DNA from: Hydractinia symbiolongicarpus
Taxonomy: Eukaryota; Cnidaria; Hydrozoa; Anthoathecata; Hydractiniidae
Direction of reading: 5' to 3'
DNA: 64,000 bases
Assembly: GCF_029227915.1 (NCBI RefSeq)
Contig: NC_079876.1
Coordinates: 31,347,828 to 31,411,827, forward strand
Of this stretch, positions 50,757 to 62,580 are shown in pieces. The stretch's first letter is position 1. Every line of letters begins with the position of its first letter. The position numbers were made by a program, and so were the translations under genes. The notes under the pieces are model-generated. The model did not search any database, was not told the DNA's origin, and saw only the letters and a program-made list of their open reading frames with translations.

Positions 50757-50944
50757 CTGGAAATAAAATTTAAACCAGAAAATTTGATTTAAACATAGTC
50801 GATTCACGTCGAAGCATGGAGGGCTCAAATGGTGCTTAGGGCGTAAACTAGCTATGGTATTTATGGCACGAGTACTCACTATTTTCCACTTTTCCCTTCC
50901 AAAGTGTTAAAAAAACTTGGAATACTTAGTGTTAAATCCTAAAA

Positions 50945-50975
50945 AAGATAGACGTATACGGGCATTATAATATAG
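50945..50975 (+). mobile_element. End fragment of the CCGTGG-family repeat
   Basis: Contains AGACGTATACGGGCATTATA followed by ATATAGAT, identical to the end of the element at 51676-51703. Only this terminal piece remains. Confidence 0.6.
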
Positions 50976-51139
50976 ATAACGCTCTTTAATGTAAGGGGCG
51001 ATAATTCGAGAGAGGTCGTTAAATCGAGCATATAACGTATGTGTTTTTACTTCGGTGAGTAAATCAGACGTTATTGAAATCTAATTCCAGATGCTGATTC
51101 TCTTCGGGGAGTTCATCCTAACGGCTAACTCTTCCTCCG

Positions 51140-51424
51140 ACTTATCGGTAAAAAAAGTCGGCAGAAACATCAGTCGGCAAAATAAAAAGCGGTAAAAATA
51201 TTAGTCACTTGGAAAACTTTTTGCCAACTAAAATTTGAAATTAGTCACTTTTTGCCAACTAAATTTTTGAAAAAGAAAGGGAAAAACGGTAAAAAGGTGG
51301 TTGGAAAAAAAAAGTCGGAAAAAGTAAGGTCGAAGAAAAAATGTCGGCAAAAAAGTCAGTCAGCAAAACATATTACCCAGCCAAAATTTAGTCACTTTTT
51401 GCCGACTTTAATTACGGATAAGGT
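51140..51424. mobile_element. MITE-like element with ~25-bp terminal inverted repeats
   Basis: The left end ACTTATCGGTAAAAAAAGTC (51140 on) continues GGCA. The right end, read on the minus strand from 51424, is ACCTTATCCGTAATTAAAGT followed by CGGCA. About 20 of 25 positions agree. Inside are repeated AGTCGGCAAAA and TTAGTCACTTTTTGCC motifs in both orientations. Length is about 285 bp and no transposase is encoded. No clear target-site duplication was found. The lysine-rich open frame at 51252-51593 is an artefact of these motifs. The interval 50976-51139 shows nothing else. Confidence 0.6.
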
Positions 51425-51579
51425 ATATTACCGCCAGAGATGCGTACAGTATTGCTCTAACTTGCTTGCCGCTGCACAAGCCAATTCGCAGTTGGGTAAC
51501 AACACCCTATTTAAAGTATGTCTGAGTGGGGTTATGTGGAAAAAATTAAAATTTTTAAGGCAAATAAACATTTATAAAA

Positions 51580-51703
51580 AGACTAGTCGTTAGCCTGTGG
51601 AAGAATCCACGGGTTCGCCCGTCGCAGCTAAGCTACCATTTTGCGTGACGGACGGACGGACGGACGGACGGACAGACGTATACGGGCATTATAATATAGA
51701 TTA
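51580..51703 (+). mobile_element. CCGTGG-family short repeat with (GGAC)n microsatellite
   Basis: Begins GACTAGTCGTTAGCCTGTGG, then CACGGGTTCGCCCGTC, then AGCTAAGCTACCATTTTGCG, a (GGAC)7-like microsatellite at 51648-51674, and ends GACGTATACGGGCATTATAA. This is the clearest single copy of the family in the window. Confidence 0.7.
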
Positions 51704-52019
51704 AGGAATTATTTTAGCTAGATGGCGTAATGACAGGCTGTTGCCCTTTAATCACATTTTTTTAAGATATCGCACCCTAATAGGTTGAAGTATTTGCTTC
51801 ACATTGATGTCCGACAGGCTTTACCTGCACTAAACGCTCGTTCTGCTGTCACTCACAATCAATTTTGGACTTTTTCGGACAAAATTCAAACAGAATTTAT
51901 TTCTTATTTTGATTTTCAAACACACACCAAAACCAAATTAAAACGTACGGCTATGTTAGGCGCTCCACCTGAAGTTCGACACCATTTACCTGAACTTAAG
52001 CACTCAGCCTGAAGCTTGA

Positions 52020-52196
52020 CGCTCAATTACGGTGGCTTAAGCCCGCGTTTTGTGTTTAAAAAAAAGGTCGTGCTACGGAAACACAAAATGCGATATATGA
52101 AGGAAGGGTGAACCCGTGGAAGAATGCACGAATACCGATCCGACAAATATTCGCAAAGTGAGGATTGCCGTGGATTTTTCCACTGACGACTAGTAT
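52020..52196. mobile_element. CCGTGG-family short repeat, degraded copy
   Basis: Contains GGAAACACAAAATGCGATAT, GGTGAACCCGTGGAAGAATG and CGTGGATTTTTCCACTGACG followed by ACTAG. The motif order matches the copy at 44030-44430. The 52197-52700 stretch after it holds no recognisable feature. Confidence 0.6.
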
Positions 52197-52712
52197 ATTC
52201 AAACTTTGTTTTCAATGCAAATGAGTTCATTTATAGGTTTGACCAGTTTTATTTAGGCGGTAGTCAGGCTAACAATATATTAGGAATACAGGAACGTTGA
52301 AGGCTGAAATAAGAATTATTCTTTAAAAAAACATGTATGTTTATGATTGGTCATAATAATTGGCATAATTGGCCGGAATATGTACAACGGGAACAACCAT
52401 GAGTTTTTTCACTCGCTATTTACTTGTGTAAGATTCTTTTATAAAAAACGTGCATCTACAGACAAACTAAAACTAGTTTAAGTACAAAAGTTGCTTATCT
52501 TCTAGGACGGAGTAACATTTTGATTTTAGGCGTAACAACCTCTTTTGTGTTTTAGTAAATTTTTCTGGATACGATCCTTTCTTTAAATAATTTGTCAAAT
52601 ACTCAATTTCTTTTTTAAAGGCATCCATACTTTAGCTTTGAATAAACTTTCACCGTTTTCTTATAAATTGAAAAAGACCTTTTTCTCTTTTCAACAAAAA
52701 TAGTGATATCGC

Positions 52713-52835
52713 ATGATAGTGGTTACTCCTCAGCTGTCCGATGACGCACAAGTGTTACAGATCAACACAGGTCATGGAAGGCGTAAAGATTTACGTTTAC
52801 GTGTAAAACGTGTGAAGGCTATTCATTCAAAAGGT
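52713..52835 (+). CDS. Candidate first coding exon, unknown product
   Basis: An ATG at 52713 opens 41 codons (MIVVTPQLSDDAQVLQINTG, then a basic stretch GRRKDLRLRVKRVKAIH). They end at a strong GTAAGT donor after 52835. Without splicing the frame stops at 52842-52844. No downstream partner exon was identified, so this could be chance. Nothing else is seen from 52836 to 53305. Confidence 0.25.
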
Positions 52836-53305
52836 GTAAGTTGAATTCATGCTCTTTCGTATGCAACATTTTGAAATACAAAGTTCAAAAACAACTAAGT
52901 CCGGCCTGAAGCGGCAAAACTAAGACTAATAAAAGGCGAAAAGAGGAATTATTAACAAAGGGTCCCGCTAAAAATATCTAATTTCGAAAGTTTTTTAAGT
53001 TCAATACAAAAAAGGCGATAAGAACTAAAGTTTGCGCAATTACCAAATGGCAAAACACAATATTCTTAATTTTGATTAAATGTCAGCTTACATGTTCTTT
53101 TTGTAGTCGTATAGGTACAAACGTGTAGATGGTTAAACCTAAAGTTAATCTCGGTGAAGTATTTCACGGATTCCAGATTTTAGTGACTTACATTGTAGCC
53201 AGGGAAGAGTGAAGTGAATTGACGAAAAACTAGATGATGAGATACCTTGGTGTGGACATCTGGTCATATACTAAAAAACAAATATTTTATCACTCTTAAA
53301 TTTAA

Positions 53306-53704
53306 TCAGCGCCAAAGTATATTTACGCTAATTTTATCCGACACGGCTCTAAATATTTTTAATGAGACAAAGTTTTTTGACACCATGACATGTCTCCGGT
53401 GTAACAAGGTGCACGTTGTTATAAGTTTTTGTGTGGGATAAAGTTCCGTTCGTTTAGAAAGCACAATTTTTAAAACGAACTTTATTGTTTTCTTTAATTT
53501 ATTTTTTTGGACAATAAATGAAAACATCCGTTTTTTGCTAGCATTCTTGGACAGTACACACAGTTTTATATTTACAAATTTCACGTCTGGAATGCTTGTA
53601 TTCTGTAATTTGTAACCGTTATGTTCTTTTACAAGTTCATATCTTACGTTATTAATCTTTACAAGAAACTGATGCAATAAAGCTAGGAGCCAAACCAAAA
53701 ACAC
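53306..53704 (-). CDS. Hypothetical ORF, 132 codons, probably spurious
   Basis: The longest open frame in the unique AT-rich region outside the transposon. It is rich in Lys, Leu, Val and Phe and shows no domain, no splice-site context and no codon periodicity visible by eye. The first residues (MFLVWLLALLHQFL) could pass as a signal peptide, which is the only reason to keep it. Confidence 0.18.
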   Translation of the reverse strand: MFLVWLLALLHQFLVKINNVRYELVKEHNGYKLQNTSIPDVKFVNIKLCVLSKNASKKRMFSFIVQKNKLKKTIKFVLKIVLSKRTELYPTQKLITTCTLLHRRHVMVSKNFVSLKIFRAVSDKISVNILWR

Positions 53705-56042
53705 TTTTGTCTATGATGAAACATCCAGGCAAGACTGCTCAATCGTGTTTTTACGACGCCTGCGTATAAACATCTCCTTCGCGGATGCAAAGCTTTCTTC
53801 CCAAAAACAGAAAGAAACTTCTTTTAATTCTTTCCTACGTGGCAAAGGCAATCTCGCGTTTATTTTATTAATTTTTTTTCTCCATTATCTCTCTCTTTAT
53901 TGAAATTTCTACAATTTTGTTATGGAAGGAACAAGAAAATTGTGGTCTTAGATACTAAAAGAAGGAACTAACAGTAACGAGCAGTTTATAGAATACCGTG
54001 TGATGACTAGTAAATATCGGAAAAAACCGGGAGAGAAATGAATATTTTTTCCCCCTGATTAAAACTTCTTATCCCAGGACATACTTTTCGTTTCTTTTCA
54101 CAGTTGTAAATTTTTTAGCAAAAATTTCTGACATGTTGAATCGTATAAATAGCGAATATATTTGCACAGATATAAGAGAAAATTCTAAAGGTTAGATTTT
54201 ATACGGTAACTTAGATTAAATGATTAAGTGATTAAACAAAAGTCTGATTTCAATTTGAGGCACTATCCTAATTCAGCAAGCAAACACGTGAATTCTTTTC
54301 CCAAGTTAATGGCCAACAAGGCAGCAAGAAAGCAGCATTGAGCATCAGCGAAGAATTTGTGTTGCTTATTATGGAAAGTGTTTAGAAATAGAGAATAAAA
54401 GTTTGGCCTACTGAAAATTATTTTTACATACATGCAATTGCAATTGTCACTTTTTTTGGTATAAATACACAAAACATTTCAATCAACTCAAAAATATATG
54501 AGATTACAAAGTCTGATAGGGTGGGATTACAAAATGCGACATAAAAAAGATTACAGATTGCGATAGGTTTGGGAAAACAAAGTGAATGGATATTAGAAAG
54601 TGATACCCTACACCAGGATAACTTTAATCTTAAGTCGAAGGTTCTTAACGCCAGCTAATTCGACAAATTACCAAGTAAAGCATGACTTTTGTATTCTTTT
54701 GCTTTTGTCTATGGGTTTTAACCATACCACGGCGTTTCGCTAGAATTTCATTCTTTGTTTTAGCTGGTTCGAATACGTTAATCAACGAATAAAAAGTTCA
54801 GATATATTAATAAACGAAACACATTTTACGTTATCTGCATTTTTTGTCACCGTTGGAACAATGCGAAACAGAGTTTCAAAAAACGACAAAAAATGTGTGT
54901 CTGGGGAACGTAAACATATAAGTTAGCAGTAATAGGTAGTAATTTGTGTTTTGCAATTCGTACGTGCAATTCAAATCACATGTTTCTTGAAAAATATATC
55001 TTCTTATTTTGCTCGTTACATCAGTCATGGATGTTATACCTTCTATACCTCCATGCCTCAGTCGAATACAAAGTCAGTAAATTCAATTTCCTCATAAAAT
55101 TATTTTATACTAATTCTATCTGAAACGTTACTCGTAGCAAAAAAAAAAACGTATTTCTAGACATATATACACAAATAAATTACCGCCATAGCTCAAGTCA
55201 ATATCCGAATAAAGTAAACTACAATTTCAGAACATTACGAACGTCTAGTCTATAAGTGCCAGAGTCTTTCTTTTTAAAGTTACTTTTCATAACCATATTG
55301 TAAAGAGGGGGCTTACTAAGAAGGGGTTGTTAATTACCTTCAAATCGATAGTTGGAGTTGGTGTTTATAAATTATGTAGGTGGATTTTTATTCAGATGGA
55401 TGAAAGAGGGTGAAAGGGAATTGGTAATATTTGGGGGGAGGGAGTCGAATCAAAGACATTCGTGAAACACAACGCTTGAATTGTTCTGAAAAGTATAGGC
55501 GGAAGTTACAATTCTTTAATGAGGGGTGTGTTAATTAAAATAGGTGGTACAACTTTCCAAATTTGGTGTAACAAATATAGACTAGCGATCGATTCGACCG
55601 TTATTTAATGCGAAAACTTTTTTTCAAAAATTTTAACCCGAAACAAGACAAAACTAGTCAGCAAACGAATAACGACATATTAATTGCTGAAGAAAGGTTA
55701 TATATATCGTATTTATGCTCTATCATTCCCGCATCTTTAATATTCCCGTCTCTTTACTAAACTTGACTTTTTGGTGTGGGTTAAAAAAATAACCCCGTAT
55801 CTCTAATATTACGCTTGCGAAATTGCTGTAATTTCTATTATGTGCAGTATCTACGCGTTTCAACAACTTTTCTTGCACCGATGATGTTCACTTCAGTGGG
55901 ATTCCACTGTACAACAATTTTAAATACTTTCAACTTAGAATTTCTATTAAAAGTTGTAAAAGCTGCGTTTTTTAAATACACATCTTTACAATTCCCAATT
56001 GAAAGTTACGGGGCAGCCTGAAATTCTTATCCAGAAACTAAT
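53705..56042. other. AT-rich stretch, no feature recognised
   Basis: Scanned on both strands for splice-bounded frames, palindromes and repeats. Only short AT-rich open frames (for example 54263-54472 minus and 55815-56021 plus) were seen, none with family features. Confidence 0.5.
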
Positions 56043-57115
56043 CTAAAGTATATCTTCCTGTAACTTTTCCAACAACACAACCTTTTTATATACATTTTCG
56101 TCACCAAGTTGTAGCTCGGCTTCTTGTAAATAGACTACCGTTGAACCTTTATCAGCCTCCTTGAAACAATAGAAGTACCATTTGGCGCAGTGTTCTAATG
56201 TTCTTCTTTCACCTTTAGTTAGATTAGAAGATTGGATATTCGTGTCCAGGCTAAGATCTTCATCCTAGCCAAGTGGTAAAGCTCGATAGCTGGATCCTTT
56301 CTGTTTAGTTTCGGTTGAAATGGGTTAAGTTTTGAGTTAACGATTGACACATTTTCCACCAATAACTTCTAACAGAGCTTTAATTGACATCACTCTTTAT
56401 GTGGACAAGTCGACGTGAATTGAAGTTTTTAAACTTAAAATAAAATGAGGAACAACATTAGAACCACCTTCAGGATTTTGCAGCCAAGCACTGCAAAGAA
56501 CGACACATTCGATAATACAAAAAGGTCTTAAGACTGCGGATTCCAATTTCTTTATTATTTGCAAAAAGGTTTTTTCCATTGCGAAAATAAAAACAGGCGC
56601 TGATAGCATAAAAATACAAATATTCAAGTCTTTTTCCAACATTAAAGCAAAAAAAATGTTTGGGCTAACCTTCACTTGTTGCAAGGATACTTGTTCACTA
56701 ATTCTCTCACTATCAGTTTTGTCAGCAAAATTGACTGTCCAGCCTACACAAAGGAAGAAGCAGGACAAAGAAAAAAGGGAAATAAATGTTAATGTATACA
56801 TGAAAAAAAAAGATATGCAAATTCTTTTAAATAGTTATGTGAATGTTTACCAAACGCGAAGTTCCCTTAAATAATTATCTTGTTGAAATAAAAATAGATA
56901 TTAGACAAAATTCGAAATCAACAAATGAAAAATGTCATAAAAACATGCCTGTATTAGATACCTAAAAGTATTTAGCATTTAAAATATCAACTATAATTGC
57001 AGGTTGTTGCTTAACATGATACTTACACAGACACTGTTATGACATTGCACCTTACCAAAACGAATAAAGTACTACTTTGTAGAAGGATCCACAGCAGCCG
57101 AAGGATCCACTGCAT
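56043..57115 (-). CDS. Small secreted-protein gene model, three exons, unknown family
   Basis: Exon 1 (57056-57115) starts with an ATG and encodes MQWILRLLWILLQSSTLFVL, a good signal peptide, ending at a GTAAGG donor in phase 0. Exon 2 starts at 56743 after a GTGTAG acceptor (AGQSILLTKLI) and could end at an early GTGAGA donor (56708) or at GTTAGC after 56670. The longer form hits TGA in this frame because it lacks one base relative to the related exon at 63858. Exon 3 (56043-56264, TAG stop) starts in phase 0 and encodes 73 residues, including KGERRTLEHCAKWYFYCFKE and NVYKKVVLLEKLQEDIL. The third exon has no ATG. Extra exons may lie in 56265-56669. The product would be secreted or lumenal; its function is unknown. 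Confidence 0.45.
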
Positions 57116-57603
57116 TCTATTATGGATTTTTTTCAATTTTTTAAAACCAGAAAAAATACAATCTCAACACATGTTTTGTGATATACTGTTCAAACAAATC
57201 ACATACAAGTACAACATGACCAATGCATAAAACTTTAGTGGTCTAAATTTTGTATGGAACTGTTTACTGGTTAAATTGAGCCAGTTGACTTATGTCACTT
57301 TTAGATTTATATACTTCCTCAGAATTTTAGTTACAATTTCTGCTGCCACGTCTCGAGTGTGAAGAGAGTCTACTTTTTACCACATGATAATGTGACAATA
57401 GTGATCAGCCATAAAGTTTATTTTTATTTTATCTTTTTTCTATACAAAGTGCTTTCTTCCCTCCTCTCCTTTGCAGCCATTCATTATGTGTAGCTTTAAA
57501 TGAGTTATAAAGCGTTGTCGTTCGAAACACAAACAAAACATTCGAATCATGCATTCAAACAATATAAGGCCCACAACACACGTAAACAATAAAATATGAA
57601 AAT

Positions 57604-57668
57604 GATAATTCGTTCGAGTTAAGGAGACGTTCGAGTAATAGAGGTTCGAGTTATGGAGACTCTACTGT
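57604..57668 (-). mobile_element. pogo/Tigger-like terminal repeat
   Basis: On the minus strand from about 57666: TACAGTAGAGTCTCCATAAC, then TCGAACCTCTATTACTCGAA, then CGTCTCCTTAACTCGAACG. A CAGT(A/C)GA...TC(G)AA series like this is typical of pogo/Tigger element ends. No transposase or second terminus was found, so this is a solo end or a very short element. Confidence 0.45.
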
Positions 57669-60461
57669 ATAAAGACAAAAAGGAAACACTTCACGTAGTA
57701 CATGCAATTTTGGATAGGCAAATAATAGGTTTTCTTATTGTTTACTAACAGTATTCACGATTTGGTACTACAACCATATTTTAATAATTCTTGATACAGT
57801 ACCATATTCAATCAAATATAAGTAGTTAGAATGAGATAAGTGCAATTTGGTGGCTGTATATTATATTGTACAATAATAAGATATATTATGTAAATATGAA
57901 CACAAAAGTGGAAGTTAGAAGTGGAAATACCTAAAAGTGGAATGAAGTTTATAAGAAATTTTGAAGTACTTGAAACAATTACAAACAAGTATGTAGTAGT
58001 TAATGCAGTAAATGAAACTCTATTTTATTTAATAAAATGATGGATTGTAGTTAGTCATAATTTAGTAATTTTATGGAATGGAATCAACTGTATGGCATTT
58101 TAAAAAGCCTTTGAATTTTTAGAAGAATTTCTGCAAAATGGGTTAACACAACTTAGTTATTTATTGTTTGTACCCCCAAGAGTGCGACAGGTGCGAATTT
58201 GGTCATTTTTTTATGCCTTAATGCCGGTTTCCAAAATCAAATTATATTATTGTCCATAAGGCCCGTGGAAAGATATACTTAAACAGAAGGAAGGGCAACG
58301 GAAAAGATCTGTCATATAAATTTTAATGAAAATATTTCAGCATCTTGCATAATGCCCTTTACCAAAAAATGAATCCGAAAATGTCAGCTTTCTAGATATA
58401 AATTTAAATGCCTTTCAAACTCTGGTTTTGACATTGGTCTTAAAAATAATGTTGAAAGAACTGTTTTTTGTTGATTTTAAATGTACTCCTTGCAAATTGT
58501 TTTCCTGTGACATTTCCAATTAAAATATTGACACATTCTCAACAAAAACAAAAACGTGAAACCGTGGAGTTTTCTTCCAGCAAAACTGACATCACATATA
58601 CTGTCCCCCCTCCCCCCCCCCCCCCCCCAATAAATATATTTATAAAAAACATAAGTTACGTACAAGGGAATACATTAATTATGCAAAAAATGTAAACAAA
58701 TATGCTGGCTAGCTTTTGAAACTTTAACAATTTTGATAGCAGCTTTTTATGGGAATGTGAGTCTCCATGTAGCACTAGCTTACAAAAAAAATAGAAGTCT
58801 TAAAATTATTAAAGTTCTTACTTTCTCTGAATTATAACCCACTTTAAACTCTTGCCTTCAACTACTACTTCCAATAGTTTCTAACTTATCCTTTCTACTT
58901 CTAACCTTTTTAATATGCTTTTGTAATCCACTCTACTTCTTCACTTTTTTTTTCTGCTTTTACTATCTGCACCTAAAGAATTGTAGAAAATAAGGCATTT
59001 TTTATCCACTTCTTTATGATTCGCCTTTTGTGGAGAACTTTGTCGACAAATGTTCATGTTTGTTCGTTTTTACACCAAGGGAACTAACTTTCTACTTGAA
59101 TGGTGTCCTGTTCGAAAGTACACATTAGAACAAATCATAATTTCAAACATTATGACACAATTTGGTACTTTTGTAGAACAGAATCAAATTTACATTATAT
59201 CTTAGAATTCTTAATAGATTTCTGCTAACTTAGTAGTATTTTAAGAGATGTAAAGCATATTTCTGTAAAACGTTGTGGACACAAAAATTCACCATCTAAT
59301 TTATGAACACATTCCTATTTATTTTTTATTACTTCAATGCTACTTCCTAACTGCTACTGGTCAAAAATTGGTCTAAATTCCAATGGTTCCATCCTTATCA
59401 GACACAATGCTAACAATAGTCAATGGTCATTGATTTTGAACAGTACACAATGTTGGATATTTTAATTATGACGATGTTTGCAATCTTAAAGTTACGTTTA
59501 AATTGTGTTCAAGAGTCATTGTTCCCAAAATGTTTAAAGGTACATTTTTGCCATCTAACTCCTTCGGTTTGTGTGAAACCTTACATCAATTGTTATTATA
59601 CCTTTTTATCCTACTTCTCCTGACTTGGATCCAGAAGCAAGTCTACAATATTTGTATAGTGGAGGGTCCTTGAACCTTTCTTACAGCAAGTCAGCCATCT
59701 TTTGCTCCACAACAGGTGCTCTCTGAGATCTGAATTTGATAAACTTAGGAATTACCATTCCTGTTAGAGAATATATATATCACAATCCAAGTATTACACC
59801 TCTGCTTGCTTGTAGGAAATTTTCATAATAATATTGAATAATCAACATGTTAATTGTGCTATCTTTTGCATGATGTACATGCAGGGTTCAGACAAGGGCT
59901 GACAAAATAAATAGAGTTTTTGGTCGTTTTGAAGGCATTTTTTCCTGAAACTGACATGGTTTTGGCACCTTTTTCCCTGAGCAAATATAAGTAGGAAACG
60001 TTAGATGTCAAATATAAATCTTGTTACTCTAACAAATTGTAATAAATAAAATCTAACAATGCAAGTGTGATAAACAAAATATGGTTTGTAAAAATTCTTC
60101 AAATATGAGAAGAAAACATCAGTCAGTTGCCAACAATGAGAATTAGAAAACTAAAACAACATATGAACAAGTGAAAAATTACAGCATCTTAAAAATGTCT
60201 TCCGCAGGGACAGGGATAGTTAATAAAAAGAAATATCATACAACATTTAAGAGTTTAGTGTTATTTCATCTGTTACTACATCAAAAATGATGAAGTGACA
60301 AAACAGCTGGCTGTTGTGATATAACTTGTCTAATGACAGCTGGTTAATTATTATAGAGGTTGTAACCCTCTGAAGATTCTGCACAATAGCAATAACCTCT
60401 TTTTAACTAGGATTCTCTTAGAAAAAATACATTGACCATTAAACAAGACACATAAAACAAG
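57669..60461. other. AT-rich non-coding stretch
   Basis: Apart from the poly-C tract there is no gene, RNA or repeat I can support here. Short motifs such as AGAAGTGGAA (57918) and their complements near 58860-58920 suggest old inverted repeats but do not align well. Confidence 0.45.
58605..58628 (+). repeat. Poly-C tract
   Basis: Six C, one T, then 17 C. It creates a run of prolines in an overlapping spurious frame (58468-58695). Confidence 0.9.
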
Positions 60462-60517
60462 TTGTGTTGTAGGCAAAATTGTCAGATTTATATCTGACAA
60501 TTTTGCCTACAACACAA
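60462..60517. repeat. Perfect inverted repeat, 26-bp arms, 4-nt loop
   Basis: The left arm (60462-60487) starts TTGTGTTGTAGGCAAAATTG. The right arm (60492-60517) starts ATCTGACAATTTTGCCTACA. They are exact complements over 26 bp around TTAT. A long perfect hairpin in otherwise decayed sequence is either recent or maintained. A G-T wobble extends it by one pair. Confidence 0.92.
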
Positions 60518-61234
60518 TTTATTTGTTGAAAAAGTACATAACTTGCCATAACCAAAATATTAGAGCTGGGGATCATCAATAGGTAAAATTATAACCCATT
60601 TAAGTATCTTAAAGATCACTTTAGATTTAAACAGGTTTAGGACGTAAAAAGGTGGTAAAGCTGACAAGAAAAATTCCTGAGTTTTCCCTGAATTATTCCA
60701 GCAACAAATGCCTTTTTTAAGCATGCTGATCACGTCACTTGTGAACTTCCCCTTCCTGTTATTTTAATGGTTCTTTCTTCATCAGAATTAACCAAAGAAG
60801 GTTGATCTATCTTTTTCTGTTTTTATTGAACAAAAGAATATTATTTGTAGAAAATCTTAGTTATAATAATTTAGAGCACCCAAATATTATTTGTTGTGCA
60901 GAGTAACGCACCATTGGAAGGTATATGTTGATTTCTTCTTTTTTGTGCTTTTGTTGAACATATATATCTTATGTACAATAATGGTTGTCAAAATACACAT
61001 TCTGCTCCACATACAACTTCGCAATATGAGCCATAAAAGTTAGAACACAGAATTCGAACAGCAATGAAAATGGCAACGACTCCATTTAGCACCAGGCTAA
61101 GTGGACCCAACACACAATTTATACAACATAGAGTAACACCGCTTCAAATCTCTATCAACATAAAAAGTCCGACACACGTTCATTGAATTACTTCAAGCAA
61201 ATAGACCCAACACCCGAACCCTCATTATACGACA
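60518..61234. other. AT-rich stretch, no feature recognised
   Basis: Neither strand shows a convincing exon, RNA or repeat. The segment leads into the minisatellite that starts near 61235. Confidence 0.45.
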
Positions 61235-61478
61235 TCCTCACAACGCAAGCATATTTCCCTGTAAATAAGCCATAATCAACGTAATAACGCATAATACTCC
61301 CTATCAACCTTAGAATACTCTCATTGCTACATAACAAATATATATTTTCTTTGAAGATAAACCGTAACCAATGTAATATGGCATAATATTGGATAATTGT
61401 AGTAATACGTTCTTTTACTACTTAACAAAAACATGTTTTCCCTGTAGATAAGCCATAACCAACGTAACATCTCATAAT

Positions 61479-61620
61479 AGTCGGTGGCCCGTGGAAAGTA
61501 CACATGTTCACCCGTCCTTTTTATACTGCATTGCGTGTGTCTCGCTACTTGCAGAGCTAAGCTACCATTTTGCGTGACAGATAGACAGACGTATACGGTA
61601 TTATAATATAGATATTCCAT
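61479..61620 (+). mobile_element. CCGTGG-family short repeat inserted in a minisatellite
   Basis: Contains GTCGGTGGCCCGTGGAAAG, TTCACCCGTCC, CAGAGCTAAGCTACCATTTT, GATAGACAGACGTATACGGT and ATTATAATATAGAT. The motif order is the same as at 51580-51703, with the first palindrome partly lost. Confidence 0.7.
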
Positions 61621-61858
61621 ATTATCCTGAAAATACGCACTATCACTACATAACAAAAACATGTTTTCCCTGTAGATAAGCCACAACCAATTTAAATCTC
61701 ATAATAGAGCTAAGCTACCATTTTGCGTGACAGATAGACAGACGTATACGGTATTATAATATAGATATTCCATATTATCCTGAAAATACGCACTATCACT
61801 ACATAACAAAAACATGTTTTCCCTGTAGATAAGCCACAACCAATTTAAATCTCATAAT
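61553..61858 (+). repeat. 153-bp perfect-looking tandem duplication
   Basis: 61553-61705 and 61706-61858 are the same sequence head to tail, with no difference seen by eye. Each holds the 3' half of the CCGTGG-family element plus one minisatellite unit. The duplication is therefore younger than the transposon insertion. Confidence 0.85.
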
Positions 61859-61990
61859 ATTCCATAAAATCCTTATAATACTCTCTGTTGCTACATAACA
61901 AATATATATTTTCCCTGTAGATAGGCAATAACCAAAGTAACATGCCAAAATATTTCGCATAACTGTAATAATACTCTATCGCCTTAACCA

Positions 61991-62580
61991 ATATAAACAG
62001 GGAAGTCTTAATGCCGGCGAATCTGATGAAGACGTTATTTTATCAAACAAAGGTTTAAGATTTAATACATACCCATTCACAAACAGAAACAATATTTTGC
62101 CCAAATAAATTCTCGCAAAAAGACTTGAAATGATATCAACCAATTTGAGGGAACACATTGTACTATAGCTAGTAATTAACAGGAATGCATTAGGGTAGGA
62201 CACAAATCCTTCCACTAATAGAACAGATACTTTGACAAAATTTCCTCCTGCTAACTGGTCCAATTGCAAGGTAATTAGTGAGAAGCCTAAGCACTATACA
62301 TGGAACAGGCTGTAATGTTCTGTACTCATCCATGCACAAGTAAAACAATATTTTAGACAATTATCCTCCCGCGAAAGGACATTAAATTTCCTAAAGCACA
62401 CCAATCAAGAAAAGACTTTAAAATACAAACAAACACTTATGTTAGATACACATCCATACACAAATAGAAACCGTATTCTGGACAAATACCCTCCAGCGAA
62501 ATAACAGATTAAAAGTCTTAAGGCAGAATAATCTGACGAAAGACGTTATAATTTTAACATATTTAGATAAAACTTACACT
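61991..62580. repeat. Degenerate tandem repeats
   Basis: Related segments recur: AATCTGATGAAGACGTTATT (62019) and AATCTGACGAAAGACGTTAT (62531); also CCATTCACAAACAGAAACAA (62072), CATGCACAAGTAAAACAATA (62332) and CCATACACAAATAGAAACCG (62453). Spacing is irregular, about 120-260 bp. Confidence 0.5.

Larger units (their letters stand above)
61235..61990. repeat. Degenerate ~95-bp minisatellite interrupted by a short transposon
   Basis: Units contain CTACATAACAAA, TTTTCCCTGTAGATAAGCC, ATAACCAACGTAACAT and CTCATAATA. They begin near 61327, 61422, 61646, 61799 and 61892. The larger spacing between the second and third units is due to an inserted CCGTGG-family element (61479-61620). The match to TTTCCCTGTAAATAAGCC near 61255 is a partial first unit. 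Confidence 0.75.

Noticed and set aside
51252-51593. 113-codon lysine-rich ORF as a DNA-binding protein
   Set aside because: It lies inside a MITE-like repeat; the Lys/Ser richness comes from the AGTCGGCAAAA subrepeats.
56397-56801. 134-codon minus-strand ORF as a gene
   Set aside because: It reads through the GTTAGC donor of a short exon into intron sequence. The splice-bounded model at 56043-57115 explains the conserved part better.
58468-58695. ORF with a proline run
   Set aside because: The prolines come from the poly-C tract; no other protein-like features.
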